Positions 1 to 9,023 are shown, counted from the stretch's first letter. The stretch is DNA of 53,048 bases from Sphingomonadaceae bacterium (GCA_023384025.1 JAHDXX010000001.1:1-53048); one strand, 5' to 3'. Program-made: numbers and translations. The notes: generated by a model not told the origin, from the sequence alone.

Positions 1-440
1 GTCACGAGATGCTTCTTGTGGCCTGCGATGTCGCCTTTGCGGGCGGTGTCCATCACCTTCCACGCTGCGTGGAAGGTCAGCGGCACGAACAGGTGGATCC
101 AGCTGAAACCGCCGGTCGTCTGGATGAAGATCGCGCTGGTCGCGGTCACCAGCATCAGCATGAGCCAGACCTTGCCCAGCATGCGGTGGCGCGGCGTGCC
201 CTTCGGCGCAAGCAGCAGGTAACCACCCAGCGGGATGGTCGGCAGCACGCTGGCGACATGGATCATCACAGGCAGTTTCGTATAGTGGTGCAGGTCGGGC
301 ACCAGCCCCAGCGCCGCGCGGCCCAGTGCCAGCACGATGAAGAAGCACATGGTGAAGCAGGCCAGGCTGACAAGGGTGCGGGCAACGGGTCCGATGTCGA
401 ACGAGGCTGGGCGGGGGGCGGCAAGGGCGAGAGCGGTCAT
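1..440 (-). CDS. DUF2306-like multi-pass membrane protein (3' end beyond window)
   Basis: The first 146 residues are visible and the reading frame is open to the window edge. The protein starts MTALALAAPR and has about four hydrophobic segments, near residues 22-42, 56-78, 92-112 and 118-135. The histidine-containing segments (LHHYTKLPVMIHV, WIHLFVPLTFHAAW) and overall layout resemble the DUF2306 family of small integral membrane proteins, which has no assigned reaction. It is divergent from a LytTR regulator 158 bp away. Such pairings occur in sphingomonads and suggest the regulator controls this gene, which is an inference. Family assignment is moderately sure; function is unknown. Confidence 0.7.
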   Translation of the reverse strand, partial: MTALALAAPRPASFDIGPVARTLVSLACFTMCFFIVLALGRAALGLVPDLHHYTKLPVMIHVASVLPTIPLGGYLLLAPKGTPRHRMLGKVWLMLMLVTATSAIFIQTTGGFSWIHLFVPLTFHAAWKVMDTARKGDIAGHKKHLV

Positions 441-598
441 CTGAGGAAACTCCGGTTCGTGGTTGCCCGCCCTTCCTGCCGTCGGGCCGTTCACGCGCCA
501 GCGCATCTGCGTGAGTGGGCGCTCCGGTGCGCGAATGGTGCGCAAATTCCGGGGCCTGCCACTTTACGAAGCGCGAACGGGCGCTAGGTTCCTGTCCG

Positions 599-1411
599 AT
601 GGAGCAGGCCCTTCCGAACCCGCGCAGGCAATTCTGGCGCAAGCTCGTGATCGACCTCGCGGTGATGATCGCAATCGGCGTGGTGCTGGCGCTGATCGGC
701 CCGTTCGGCACGTTCCAGACGAGCTTCCCGACCCGGCTGGCCTACTGGGTCGGCCTCGGGCTGGCCGGCTATGCCTGCTATCGCCCTATGGGGTGGGCGG
801 TGGAGCGGGTCGGACAGGGGCTGGACTTGCCGGTGTGGTTGCTGTGGGTGTTCGCCTGCCTGAGCGCGACAGTGCCGATGACGCTGGTGGTTGCCGGGAT
901 CGACCGGCTGCCGCGCGGTTTGCCCTTGCCGGGCTTCAATACGCTGGCGACGACCTACGGTTATGTGCTGGTGGTTGGCGATATGGTCACGGTGGTCTTC
1001 TTCCTGATCGAGCGCGCCAAAACCGCACCCGCACCGGGCGCAGCGCCGCGCCCCAGGGGCGCGCCGCCAGCCACCGCTGCCCCGGCGCCTGCGGCGAGCC
1101 AGCCGCGCTTCCTCGACCGCCTGCCGCCGCATCTCGGCACGGACCTGATCGCGCTGGAAATGGAGGACCACTATGTCCGCGCGCATACCGTGCTCGGCAG
1201 CGAGCTGGTCCTGATGCGGTTGCGCGATGCCATGGCCGAACTGGACGGGATCGAGGGCCAGCAGGTCCACCGCAGCTGGTGGGTCGCCCGCCACGCGGTG
1301 GAGGACGTGCGCCGCGACGGGCGCAACCTGCGGCTGGTCCTGCCCGGCGGGCTGGAAGCGCCGGTTGCCCGCGCCAATGCGGCTGTGCTGAAGGAGCTGG
1401 GCTGGATCTGA
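599..1411 (+). CDS. LytTR-family transcriptional regulator with N-terminal membrane domain
   Basis: This 270-residue protein has about four transmembrane segments in residues 15-140 (for example LVIDLAVMIAIGVVLALIG and YGYVLVVGDMVTVVFFLIE). A Pro/Ala-rich linker follows (about 145-170), then a LytTR DNA-binding domain (about 175-270). Typical LytTR features are visible: LIALEMEDHYVRAHT, LMRLRDAMAEL and the VHRSWWVARHAV segment. There is no receiver domain, so the signal probably enters through the membrane part (inference). The ATG at 599 was chosen because the hydrophobic helix starts soon after; an upstream in-frame start would add 28 non-conserved residues. The adjacent divergent DUF2306-like gene is the likely target. 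Confidence 0.85.
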   Translation: MEQALPNPRRQFWRKLVIDLAVMIAIGVVLALIGPFGTFQTSFPTRLAYWVGLGLAGYACYRPMGWAVERVGQGLDLPVWLLWVFACLSATVPMTLVVAGIDRLPRGLPLPGFNTLATTYGYVLVVGDMVTVVFFLIERAKTAPAPGAAPRPRGAPPATAAPAPAASQPRFLDRLPPHLGTDLIALEMEDHYVRAHTVLGSELVLMRLRDAMAELDGIEGQQVHRSWWVARHAVEDVRRDGRNLRLVLPGGLEAPVARANAAVLKELGWI

Positions 1412-1417
1412 AAGCAA

Positions 1418-1460
1418 GAAGACCGGCCGCTCCGGGAGGGGGGAGGAGCGACCGGTCTTC
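1418..1460. terminator. Bidirectional terminator-like hairpin between the LytTR gene and katG
   Basis: A 16-bp stem (1418-1433 pairing with 1445-1460, GAAGACCGG...CCGGTCTTC, one G-T wobble) encloses an 11-nt purine-rich loop. It lies between two convergent genes, just after the LytTR stop and before the katG stop. There is no clear U-tract, so it may block read-through or protect 3' ends rather than be a classical intrinsic terminator. Confidence 0.7.
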
Positions 1461-1509
1461 CGCGACCCGAAGGGCTCTTGGCGCTTCGGTCAGGTGTCAG
1501 CCTTGCGGC

Positions 1510-3711
1510 TTACTGGTGGTACCTGGCGTAGCTCAGGTCGAACCGGTCGGCGTTCATCACCTTGGTCCAGGCCTTGACGAAGTCGCGCACGAACTTTTCC
1601 TCGTGGCCCTTCTCGGCATAGACTTCGGCGACAGCGCGCAGCTGCGAGTTGGAACCGAACACCAGATCGGTGCGGGTCGCCCGCCACTTTTCCGCGCCGG
1701 TCTTGCGACACTTGCCGACGAATTCCTCGTCACCGCTGGTATCGACCACCTGCCATTCCGTGCTCATGTCGAGCAGGTTGACGAAGAAGTCGTTGGTCAG
1801 CTGGCCCTTGCGGTCCGTGAACACGCCATGGCCGGTGTTGCCCGACACAGCGCCGAGCGCCCGCATCCCGCCAACCAGGACGGTCATTTCCGGCATCGAC
1901 AGACCCAGCAGGTGGGCCTTGTCGACCAGCATGTCCTCGGTCTTCACCGAAGCCTTGGTGCGGAGGTAGTTGCGGAAGCCGTCAGCGAACGGCTCGAGCG
2001 GCTCGAAGCTTTCGCCATCGGTCTGCGCTTCGCTGGCATCGCCGCGACCGCCGGTGAACGGCACGGTCACGTCGAAACCGGCATCCTTCGCTGCCTTCTC
2101 GACCGCTGCGGTGCCTGCCAGCACGATGGCATCGGCCATCGACAGGGACCCGCGCAGTTCCTCGATCTTGGCGAGAACCTTGGCCAGTTCTTCCGGATCG
2201 TTCGCCTTCCACCCGCTCTGCGGAGCGAAGCGGATGCGGGCACCGTTGGCCCCGCCGCGATGGTCCGAATTGCGGTAGGTCGAGGCCGAGGCCCAGGCCG
2301 CCTTGACCAGCTCGCTGACAGTCAGGCCGCTGGCGAGGATGGCCGACTTGAACGCGGCGACATCGGCGTCGGACGGCATGGTGCCGGCCGGGATCGGGTC
2401 CTGCCAGATCAGGTCTTCGGCCGGAACTTCAGGGCCGAGGTAACGGATCTTGGGGCCCATGTCGCGGTGGCACAGCTTGAACCAGGCGCGGGCGAAGGCA
2501 TCGTCAAGTGCGGCCTGGTCGTTGAGGAAACGCTCCGAAATCTTGCGGAATTCCGGATCGCGCTTCAGTGCCATGTCGGCAGTGGTCATCATGGTCGGGA
2601 CCTTCTTGGAAGGATCGCGCGCGTCAGGCGCCATGTCTTCCTCGGTCTGGCCGATCGGCTGCCACTGGTTGGCTCCGGCGGGCGACTGGACCAGCTCGTA
2701 ATCGTACTTGAACAGCAGGCGGAAGTAATCGCCGCCCCACTTGGTCGGGTTGTTCGACCAGGCGCCTTCGATGCCCGAAGTGGTGATGTGACCCTTGGCG
2801 ATCTCGTCCTTGTCGGTCAGCCAGCCGAAGCCCTGCAGGGCAAGGTGCTCGCCTTCCGGCGCATTGCTGAACGTTTCAGCCGGCTTGGCCCCGTGGGCCT
2901 TGCCGAAGGCGTGGCCGCCGGCGGTCAGGGCAACGACTTCCTCGTCGTTCATCGCCATGCGGGCGAACGTTTCGCGCATGTCGCGGGCCATGCCGTCCCA
3001 GTCATGCGGGTTGCCCTGCGGGCCTTCCGGATTGACGTAGATCAGGCCCATCTGGATCGCGGCGAGCGGGTTGTCGAGCGCCTTGCCTTCGTCCGGATTG
3101 ATGCGGGTGGCAACGCCTTCGTTGACCCACTGTTCCTCGGTGCCCCAGTACACGGTTTCCGGCTCGAACACGTCCTTGCGGCCGCCGCCGAAGCCGAACA
3201 CCGGGCCGCCCATCGATTCGATCGCGACATTACCGGCGAGGATGAACAGGTCAGCCCAGCTGATGTGCTTGCCGTACTTCTGCTTGACCGGCCACAGCAG
3301 GCGGCGGGCCTTGTCGAGGTTGCCGTTGTCGGGCCAGGAGTTGAGCGGGGCAAACCGCTGCTGGCCGCTCGACGCGCCGCCACGCCCGTCGCCGGTGCGA
3401 TAGGTGCCGGCGGCGTGCCAGGCCATGCGGATGAAGAAGGGGCCGTAGTGGCCATAGTCAGCCGGCCACCAGTCCTGGCTGTCGGTCATCAGCGCGGTCA
3501 GGTCAGCCTTGAGCGCATTGTAATCGAGCGCGTTGAAGGCTTCGCAATAGTCGAAGTCCTCGTCCATCGGGTCGGCACGGCGGCCGCCTTCGGTGAGGAT
3601 TTCGAGCTGGAGCGCGTCAGGCCACCAGTCGCGGTTGGTGCGGCCGAACAGGCTGCGGTTGGTGCCGGTGAACGGGCATCCACCGCTCATTTCGCCGGTC
3701 TTCATGTCCAT
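1510..3711 (-). CDS. katG: Catalase-peroxidase KatG
   Basis: This 733-residue bifunctional haem enzyme dismutates hydrogen peroxide and also has peroxidase activity; it is cytoplasmic. The length is normal for KatG. The distal haem-site motif RMAWHAAGTYR gives Arg95, Trp98 and His99. The segment GLIYVNPEGP holds the Tyr expected in the Met-Tyr-Trp adduct. The second, non-catalytic peroxidase-like half is intact (VSELVKAAWASASTYRNSDHRGGANGAR). The ATG at 3711 has a GAGGA ribosome-binding site nine bases upstream; an alternative ATG lies two codons downstream. It is transcribed towards the LytTR gene and separated from it by a strong hairpin. The 181-bp upstream region would carry any peroxide-responsive control. 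Confidence 0.97.
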   Translation of the reverse strand: MDMKTGEMSGGCPFTGTNRSLFGRTNRDWWPDALQLEILTEGGRRADPMDEDFDYCEAFNALDYNALKADLTALMTDSQDWWPADYGHYGPFFIRMAWHAAGTYRTGDGRGGASSGQQRFAPLNSWPDNGNLDKARRLLWPVKQKYGKHISWADLFILAGNVAIESMGGPVFGFGGGRKDVFEPETVYWGTEEQWVNEGVATRINPDEGKALDNPLAAIQMGLIYVNPEGPQGNPHDWDGMARDMRETFARMAMNDEEVVALTAGGHAFGKAHGAKPAETFSNAPEGEHLALQGFGWLTDKDEIAKGHITTSGIEGAWSNNPTKWGGDYFRLLFKYDYELVQSPAGANQWQPIGQTEEDMAPDARDPSKKVPTMMTTADMALKRDPEFRKISERFLNDQAALDDAFARAWFKLCHRDMGPKIRYLGPEVPAEDLIWQDPIPAGTMPSDADVAAFKSAILASGLTVSELVKAAWASASTYRNSDHRGGANGARIRFAPQSGWKANDPEELAKVLAKIEELRGSLSMADAIVLAGTAAVEKAAKDAGFDVTVPFTGGRGDASEAQTDGESFEPLEPFADGFRNYLRTKASVKTEDMLVDKAHLLGLSMPEMTVLVGGMRALGAVSGNTGHGVFTDRKGQLTNDFFVNLLDMSTEWQVVDTSGDEEFVGKCRKTGAEKWRATRTDLVFGSNSQLRAVAEVYAEKGHEEKFVRDFVKAWTKVMNADRFDLSYARYHQ

Positions 3712-3860
3712 GGGAATGCATCCTCTTCAAGTGTGGTCAGGGTAGGGGTGTCATGGTGCAATGGCGCGAACCGTTTGATTAGTCCAATCGATTAATTGCC
3801 AGATAGTAATCGGGTTGTCCGTTCAAAGAGCGCGCCTGTGACGTAGCGTCAGGGGCTTGC

Positions 3861-3880
3861 AGGAGCCGGTTCAGGCTCCT
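3861..3880. repeat. Short perfect inverted repeat upstream of the nitronate monooxygenase gene
   Basis: AGGAGCC-GGTTCA-GGCTCCT forms a 7-bp stem with a 6-nt loop, 13 bases before the chosen ATG at 3893. It could be a leader hairpin or an operator. No ribosome-binding site is evident between it and the start codon. Confidence 0.5.
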
Positions 3881-3892
3881 AACGCGCCGCGG

Positions 3893-4903
3893 ATGACAAA
3901 GTTCCCCCATTCCGCCCGCCTGATGCAGCGCGGCACTGCCTTCCTCGGTTGCGAGACCGCGATCCTGTGCGGTGCGATGAGCTGGGTGTCGGAGCGCCAT
4001 CTGGTCTCGGCGATATCCAACGCGGGCGGATTTGGCGTGATCGCCTGCGGGGCGATGACGCCCGAGCTGCTCGACGCAGAAATCGCGGCGACCAGGGCGC
4101 TGACCGGCAAGCCCTTTGGCGTGAACCTCATCACCATGCACCCGCTGCTGTTCGACCTGATCGCGGTGTGCGGCAGGCACGGGGTCGGCCACGTGGTGCT
4201 GGCAGGCGGCATCCCGCCCAAGGGCAGCGTCGAGGCGATCGCCGCCATCGGGGCCAAGGTGATCTGCTTTGCCCCCACGCTGGCGCTGGCGAAGAAGCTG
4301 CTGCGGAGCGGTGCCGATGCACTGGTGATCGAGGGGATGGAGGCCGGCGGCCACATCGGCCCGGTCGCGACCAGCGTGCTGGCGCAGGAGATCCTGCCGG
4401 AACTGGCGGAAGAGCACCTGGTGTTCGTCGCCGGGGGGATCGGCAAGGGGCAGGCGATGGCCAGCTATCTCGAGATGGGCGCCGCCGGGGTCCAGCTCGG
4501 CACCCGGTTTGCCTGCGCCACCGAAAGCATTGCCCACCCCGAGTTCAAGAAAGCGTTCTTCCGCGCCAGTGCCCGCGATGCTGTGGCCAGCGTTCAGGTC
4601 GATCCGCGCCTGCCGGTGATCCCGGTCCGTGCGCTGAAGAACAAGGGCACCGAGGAATTCACCGCCAAGCAGATCGAAGTCGCCGCCCGGCTCGACCGGG
4701 GTGAAGTCGGCATGGAAGAGGCCCAGTTGCAGATCGAGCAGTACTGGGCCGGTGCGCTGCGCCGCGCGGTGATCGACGGCGATGTCGAAGGCGGCAGCCT
4801 GATGGCGGGGCAAAGCGTCGGCATGGTCAAGGCCGAGGAACCGGTGGCTGACATTATCGCCCAGCTGATGGCCGAATGCGAAGAAGCGCTGGAGCGGCGC
4901 TAG
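3893..4903 (+). CDS. Nitronate monooxygenase / FabK-like FMN oxidoreductase
   Basis: This 336-residue TIM-barrel flavoprotein belongs to the nitronate monooxygenase (former 2-nitropropane dioxygenase) and FabK superfamily. Visible motifs are GGFGVIACG near residue 45, the conserved VIEGMEAGGHIG phosphate/flavin loop around 141-152 and VFVAGGIGKG followed by GAAGVQLGTRF. These bind FMN. The family either oxidises nitronates or reduces enoyl-ACP; the sequence alone does not decide, and the EGMEAGGHIG form is common in FabK-like proteins. The ATG at 3893 was preferred over an upstream TTG. No clear Shine-Dalgarno is present. Its TAG stop shares the tetranucleotide CTAG with the stop of the opposing TM2 gene. 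Confidence 0.88.
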   Translation: MTKFPHSARLMQRGTAFLGCETAILCGAMSWVSERHLVSAISNAGGFGVIACGAMTPELLDAEIAATRALTGKPFGVNLITMHPLLFDLIAVCGRHGVGHVVLAGGIPPKGSVEAIAAIGAKVICFAPTLALAKKLLRSGADALVIEGMEAGGHIGPVATSVLAQEILPELAEEHLVFVAGGIGKGQAMASYLEMGAAGVQLGTRFACATESIAHPEFKKAFFRASARDAVASVQVDPRLPVIPVRALKNKGTEEFTAKQIEVAARLDRGEVGMEEAQLQIEQYWAGALRRAVIDGDVEGGSLMAGQSVGMVKAEEPVADIIAQLMAECEEALERR

Positions 4904-5391
4904 CCGTATTTCTGCCAGAACCGCTCGTCATCCATGGTGATGTAGACCAGGCCTTCGATGAAGGCGATGAGCGCCGGGATGAAGGTCCAGCAGAAGACCA
5001 GGTACAGCAGCCCCTGCCCGACGCGGTTGAGGTAGAACTTGTGTCCGCCAATGCCGCCCAGAAGCCAGGCGAGCAGGAAGGCGGCAAGTTTGCTCTTGGT
5101 CCTGGTATAGGGCACGGCGGCTGCGTGGCCACCCATCAGCGGGCTGGCCTGCCGTTCGGCGGCGCGACGGGCTTCTTCCGCAGCACGCAACGACAGATCC
5201 AGCGTCTCGCCGCAATGGCGACATTTCTTCGCGCGGGCGGAAATGTCCTCGTCGCACATCGGGCACCGCACGCGGTCTGTCCCGGCGGGAACCAGAGCGC
5301 CGTCCTGCTTCAGGTCGGACGTGTCGCCGACCTGCCCAAGCAAGCCGGACTTCTGGCGTAACCTGCGGATTTCATCCACGCGCGAAACCAT
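4900..5391 (-). CDS. Zinc-ribbon / TM2-domain membrane protein
   Basis: This 163-residue protein has an N-terminal coiled segment. A zinc ribbon follows, with two CxxC knuckles (CPMCDEDISARAKKCRHCGE, about residues 43-62). The C-terminal TM2 domain has two membrane helices with the typical GGIGGHKFYLNRVGQGLLY motif. TM2 proteins have no general assigned function. The ATG at 5391 has AGAGGG seven bases upstream and is preferred to an in-frame GTG at 5412. The gene converges on the upstream flavoprotein gene and their stop codons overlap within CTAG. Confidence 0.9.
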   Translation of the reverse strand: MVSRVDEIRRLRQKSGLLGQVGDTSDLKQDGALVPAGTDRVRCPMCDEDISARAKKCRHCGETLDLSLRAAEEARRAAERQASPLMGGHAAAVPYTRTKSKLAAFLLAWLLGGIGGHKFYLNRVGQGLLYLVFCWTFIPALIAFIEGLVYITMDDERFWQKYG

Positions 5392-5549
5392 TGCCAACCC
5401 TCTCGAAACCACTTCTTGCTATGCCGACCGGCGTACCCGCGTAATACAGTTCATCAGGCCATCGATGGCAAGCGAAACGATTGGATTCCCGCGCACGGAT
5501 GGGGCCTTGCGGGTTTTCGGTACCAGGCCCCCAGCTGGAGAATGTGCAA

Positions 5550-6404
5550 GTGCCCGCCCCCCTTGTCCTTACCCTTGCCTGTCCAGACCGGCCCGGCATC
5601 ACTGCGCGGGTCACCTCGTTCCTGTTCGAACGCGGCGGCAATGTGCTGGAAGCGCAGCAGTTCAACGATGCAGCGAGCGGGCGGTTCTTCATGCGGGTCG
5701 AGTTCGACCCCGGCACAGTGGCGCGCGAGGTGCTGCGGGCCGAGTTTGCCCCGCTGGCAGGCGAATTTGCGATGGAGTGGAAGCTCGCCCTGCGTGACCG
5801 GCCGCGCCGGGTCATGCTGCTGGTGAGCAAGTTCGACCATTGCCTTGCCGACCTGCTCTACCGCTGGCGCATCGGCGAGCTGGCGATGGAGCCGGTCGCA
5901 GTCGTGTGCAACCATCCGCGCGGGGTGCTGACGCACACCAATATCGGCGATGTGCCCTTCCACCATCTCCCCGTCACCCCTGGAGCGAAGGAGGCGCAGG
6001 AAGCGCAGGTCCGTGCGCTCGCCGAGGATACCGGAGCCGAGCTGGTGGTGCTGGCGCGCTACATGCAGATCCTGTCAGACGAGCAGGCCGCGCATTTCAG
6101 CGGGCGCTGCATCAATATCCACCACAGCTTCCTGCCCGGGTTCAAGGGCGCCAAGCCCTATCATCAGGCGCACGCGCGCGGGGTCAAAATGATCGGCGCG
6201 ACCGCGCACTACGTCACCCGCGATCTCGATGAAGGGCCGATCATCCACCAGGATGTCGAGGCGATCAGCCACGCCGACACGCCCGAAGAGCTGGTGCGCA
6301 AAGGCCGCGATATCGAACGACGGGTGCTCGCCGAAGCGGTGCGGCTCCATCTGGAGGAGCGCGTTCTGCTGAACGGATCGCGCACGGTCGTGTTCAAGGG
6401 CTAG
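5550..6404 (+). CDS. purU: Formyltetrahydrofolate deformylase PurU
   Basis: PurU hydrolyses 10-formyl-THF to THF and formate, feeding formate to PurT and balancing the one-carbon pool. Residues 4-80 form an ACT domain (LTLACPDRPGITARV). Residues 90-275 form the formyltransferase-type hydrolase domain. The catalytic Asn-His-Asp set is visible in INIHHSFLPGFKGAKPYHQA and in ATAHYVTRDLDEGPI. The chosen GTG at 5550 sits eight bases after GGAGA and gives the usual length of about 284 residues. An in-frame ATG at 5499 would add 17 residues. Confidence 0.93.
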   Translation: MPAPLVLTLACPDRPGITARVTSFLFERGGNVLEAQQFNDAASGRFFMRVEFDPGTVAREVLRAEFAPLAGEFAMEWKLALRDRPRRVMLLVSKFDHCLADLLYRWRIGELAMEPVAVVCNHPRGVLTHTNIGDVPFHHLPVTPGAKEAQEAQVRALAEDTGAELVVLARYMQILSDEQAAHFSGRCINIHHSFLPGFKGAKPYHQAHARGVKMIGATAHYVTRDLDEGPIIHQDVEAISHADTPEELVRKGRDIERRVLAEAVRLHLEERVLLNGSRTVVFKG

Positions 6405-6437
6405 AAATTGGACCGGGGCAGGCCTAGTGGCCGCGCC

Positions 6438-6839
6438 ATGGTCGCGTTGCGCACCCGCCTGTTCCGCAATCCGGCCGCATGGCTTGTGCTGGTCGTGCTG
6501 GCGCTGGGCCTGCGCGCGCTGGTGCCGCAGGGGTTCATGGTGAGTCAGGCCGATGACCTCTCCCTGACCGTGTCGATCTGCCGTGATGCCGGGGTTGGCC
6601 CGGCCACGATGACACTGGAAATCCCGCGCAAGACCCCCGCGCCCGGCCACGCCGACGAAGCTGGCAAGCACTGCGCCTTCGGGTCGCTGGGCCAGGCGGC
6701 AACATTGCCGCCGGTCGATGTGCTGGCCGCGATGCTGGCGTTCGTCATGGCGCTGGCCCTGCTGCCCGCGCCACGCATCGTGCTCACCCGGCTGGCGCGG
6801 TTGCGCCCGCCGTTAAGGGGGCCACCGGTCCTTTCCTGA
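6438..6839 (+). CDS. DUF2946-like small secreted or membrane-anchored protein
   Basis: This 133-residue protein has an N-terminal hydrophobic helix (AWLVLVVLALGLRALVPQGFM), a polar middle with two cysteines and a histidine (VSICRDAG, DEAGKHCAFG), and a second hydrophobic helix (LAAMLAFVMALALLPAP). This matches the DUF2946 pattern, which is often found beside copper-type TonB receptors. Here it sits 57 bp upstream of such a receptor in the same direction, so the two are probably an operon concerned with metal uptake or sensing (inference). The start at 6438 is by similarity to the family; a TTG at 6408 has a better Shine-Dalgarno. Confidence 0.65.
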   Translation: MVALRTRLFRNPAAWLVLVVLALGLRALVPQGFMVSQADDLSLTVSICRDAGVGPATMTLEIPRKTPAPGHADEAGKHCAFGSLGQAATLPPVDVLAAMLAFVMALALLPAPRIVLTRLARLRPPLRGPPVLS

Positions 6840-6896
6840 ACCCTCCAACCGGGCCGCCCGTGGCGGCTCATGTTCCCTCAAGTTCAGGAATTTCCG

Positions 6897-9017
6897 ATGT
6901 CCGATATCTCCCGCCGCCTGCGCGGCCTGCTGCTGTGCGCGCCTGCAATGCTGGCCGCCGTCCCGCTCCATGCCGAGCATTCCGACCAGACCTCGCGCGA
7001 TCCGGTGCTGACCGACGTGATTGTGGTCACCGCCGCGCGCGATTCGACTGCCTCAACCGATGCGCTCGACCCGCCCGCAACGATTGCCCTGCCACCCGAT
7101 GCCGCCGCGATTGCTGCGCGCACCGCTGGCGGTGCGCTGGTCGGGAACGGCGCGCTCTCGGGCCAGCTGTCCTATCGCGGGCTTTCGGGCGAACGTGTGC
7201 TCGGCCGGATCAACGGCCAGCGCTTCGCCACCGGCGGCCCCAACGCGATGGACCCGCCGCTGCATTATGCTCCCGCTGTGCTGCTCGAGCGGATCGAGAT
7301 CGCGCGCGGGGTTGCGCCCGTCTCGCAAGGGCCGGGGCTGGCCGGCGCGCTCAACGCCGTGCTCCTGCAACCTGCCTTCGGCACCGGCCCCGCGCTGGCT
7401 CCGACCGGCACGGCCCGCGCGCACTACCGCAGTGTGGATGACAGCTATGCCGTGGGCGGCATGGCCGGGCTCGCCAGCGACCGCTGGCGGCTTGGCCTGC
7501 TCGCCAGCCGCGAGGAAGGCGATGACTACGCTATTCCGGGCGGCACGGCTGGCAGCACTTCGTTCGAGCGCAATCTCTATGGCGCGGTCGCCGGTTTCCG
7601 GACCGGTGCGGGCGAACTGTTTGTCGAATATCGCCGCAGCGAAACCGATCCGAGCGGTAACCCCCCGTTCGCGCTCGACATCGTCTATTTCAACACCGAT
7701 TTCGTGCAGGGCGGGTTTACCGGCTCTATCGCGCGCGATGTCACACTCGATGTGCGGTTGGGCCACGTCGCGGTGCGTCACCTGATGGACAACCAGACCG
7801 TGCGCCGCCCCGCCGCGCCTGCCGCCATGGCGCGGGCGACGTTCGCTGACGCCAATACCATGACGGCGGAAACCTCGATCCGCTTAGGTGGCGAGCGGCG
7901 CCATATCAAATTGGGGGTGGATGCGGAGCTGACCGACAAGTTCGTGCGGATCACCAACCCGTTCAACGCCGGGTTCTTCATCGACGCACAGCCGCAGCTC
8001 CGGTCCGAGCGAGTGGGTGCCTTTGCCGAATGGCGCGGTGGGGCAGGCTTGGTCGAACTGGAAGCCGGGGCGCGGCTCGACCGGGTCAGCGAGAGCGCCG
8101 GTCTGCCGCAGCTTGGCGCGGCGGTGCCTGCCGGGCCGCGCACGCTGGCGGCGCAATTTGTCGCCAGCGACCGCGTGCGGCGCGACACCGTGGTTGATGC
8201 GGTAATCCGCGCGTGGGCGCCGGGCGAGGTGCTGACCCCGCGCCTCACGCTGGCGCGCAAGACCCGCGTGCCCAGCCTGCTGGAGCGGTTCGCATGGCTG
8301 CCGACGGAGGCCAGCTATGGTCTTGCTGACGGCAACATCTACGTCGGGAACCGCGCGCTGGAGCCGGAAGTCGCGTGGATTGCCGAAGCCGGGTTCGACC
8401 TCGAGACGGGCGGGCTGACCTTGCGCCCGACGCTGTTCTACCGCCGGGTCGACGATTACATCCAGGGCACGCCGTTCGATGCCACGCCGGGGGTCATCAA
8501 CAGCCCGGTGGAGATGGTCGCCAACATGGGCGGCGATGCGACCCCGCTGATGTTCCGCAATGTCGACGCCGAACTCTACGGTGTCGATGTGGATTTCGAC
8601 ATGGCGATTGCCGCGACCGTGCGGGTCGAAGGGACCGCCAGTTATGTGCGGGCCAAGCGGCGCGACATCGCGGACAACCTCTACCGCGTGGCCCCCGCCA
8701 GCGGGCGGCTGGCCTTCCTGTGGCAACCGGGCGCCTTCACGCTCGGCGCGGAGGTCAATGCCGCGGCACGGCAGGGCAAGGTCTCTGCCACCAACAGCGA
8801 AGCGCCAAGCAAGGGCTATGCCGTGGTCGGGCTGTTCGGCGAAGCGCGGCTTGGTGACCGGCTCACTCTGGCAGCAGGGGTCGAGAACCTGTTCGACACC
8901 CTCTACCGCCCGCACCTGTCGGGCTTCAGCCGGGTCGGCGCTTCCGACGTGCCGGTCGGGACCAAGCAGCCGGGTGCCGGACGCGGCGTCTGGGCGCGGA
9001 TCGGGTTCGACTTCTGA
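6897..9017 (+). CDS. TonB-dependent outer-membrane receptor, OprC/copper-receptor-like
   Basis: This 706-residue protein has a signal peptide (about residues 1-28), a TonB box-like DVIVVTA (40-46), a plug domain (about 50-170) and a 22-strand barrel ending in the terminal Phe expected of outer-membrane proteins (ARIGFDF). The plug segment GGPNAMDPPLHYAP (113-126) aligns with the NxMxPPxxY region of OprC/NosA-type copper receptors. The Cys of the CxxxM copper motif described for OprC is Gly here. The DUF2946-like gene just upstream also points to the copper-receptor group. The substrate remains unproven. The gene ends in a hairpin that overlaps its stop codon. Confidence 0.88.
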   Translation: MSDISRRLRGLLLCAPAMLAAVPLHAEHSDQTSRDPVLTDVIVVTAARDSTASTDALDPPATIALPPDAAAIAARTAGGALVGNGALSGQLSYRGLSGERVLGRINGQRFATGGPNAMDPPLHYAPAVLLERIEIARGVAPVSQGPGLAGALNAVLLQPAFGTGPALAPTGTARAHYRSVDDSYAVGGMAGLASDRWRLGLLASREEGDDYAIPGGTAGSTSFERNLYGAVAGFRTGAGELFVEYRRSETDPSGNPPFALDIVYFNTDFVQGGFTGSIARDVTLDVRLGHVAVRHLMDNQTVRRPAAPAAMARATFADANTMTAETSIRLGGERRHIKLGVDAELTDKFVRITNPFNAGFFIDAQPQLRSERVGAFAEWRGGAGLVELEAGARLDRVSESAGLPQLGAAVPAGPRTLAAQFVASDRVRRDTVVDAVIRAWAPGEVLTPRLTLARKTRVPSLLERFAWLPTEASYGLADGNIYVGNRALEPEVAWIAEAGFDLETGGLTLRPTLFYRRVDDYIQGTPFDATPGVINSPVEMVANMGGDATPLMFRNVDAELYGVDVDFDMAIAATVRVEGTASYVRAKRRDIADNLYRVAPASGRLAFLWQPGAFTLGAEVNAAARQGKVSATNSEAPSKGYAVVGLFGEARLGDRLTLAAGVENLFDTLYRPHLSGFSRVGASDVPVGTKQPGAGRGVWARIGFDF

Positions 9018-9023
9018 ACCCGA
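9001..9023. other. Hairpin overlapping the stop codon of the TonB receptor
   Basis: TCGGGTTC (9001-9008) pairs perfectly with GAACCCGA (9016-9023) across a 7-nt loop, with the TGA stop at the loop edge. There is no U-tract. A second small hairpin (TCGCTC-TTTT-GAGCGA, 9046-9061) follows. These may attenuate read-through into the SDR gene or stabilise the receptor mRNA. Confidence 0.45.

Noticed and set aside
463..3795. Very long open frame on the plus strand across the katG region
   Set aside because: It is antisense to the unmistakable katG gene and made of low-complexity Arg/Gly/Ala-rich translation typical of high-GC shadow frames.
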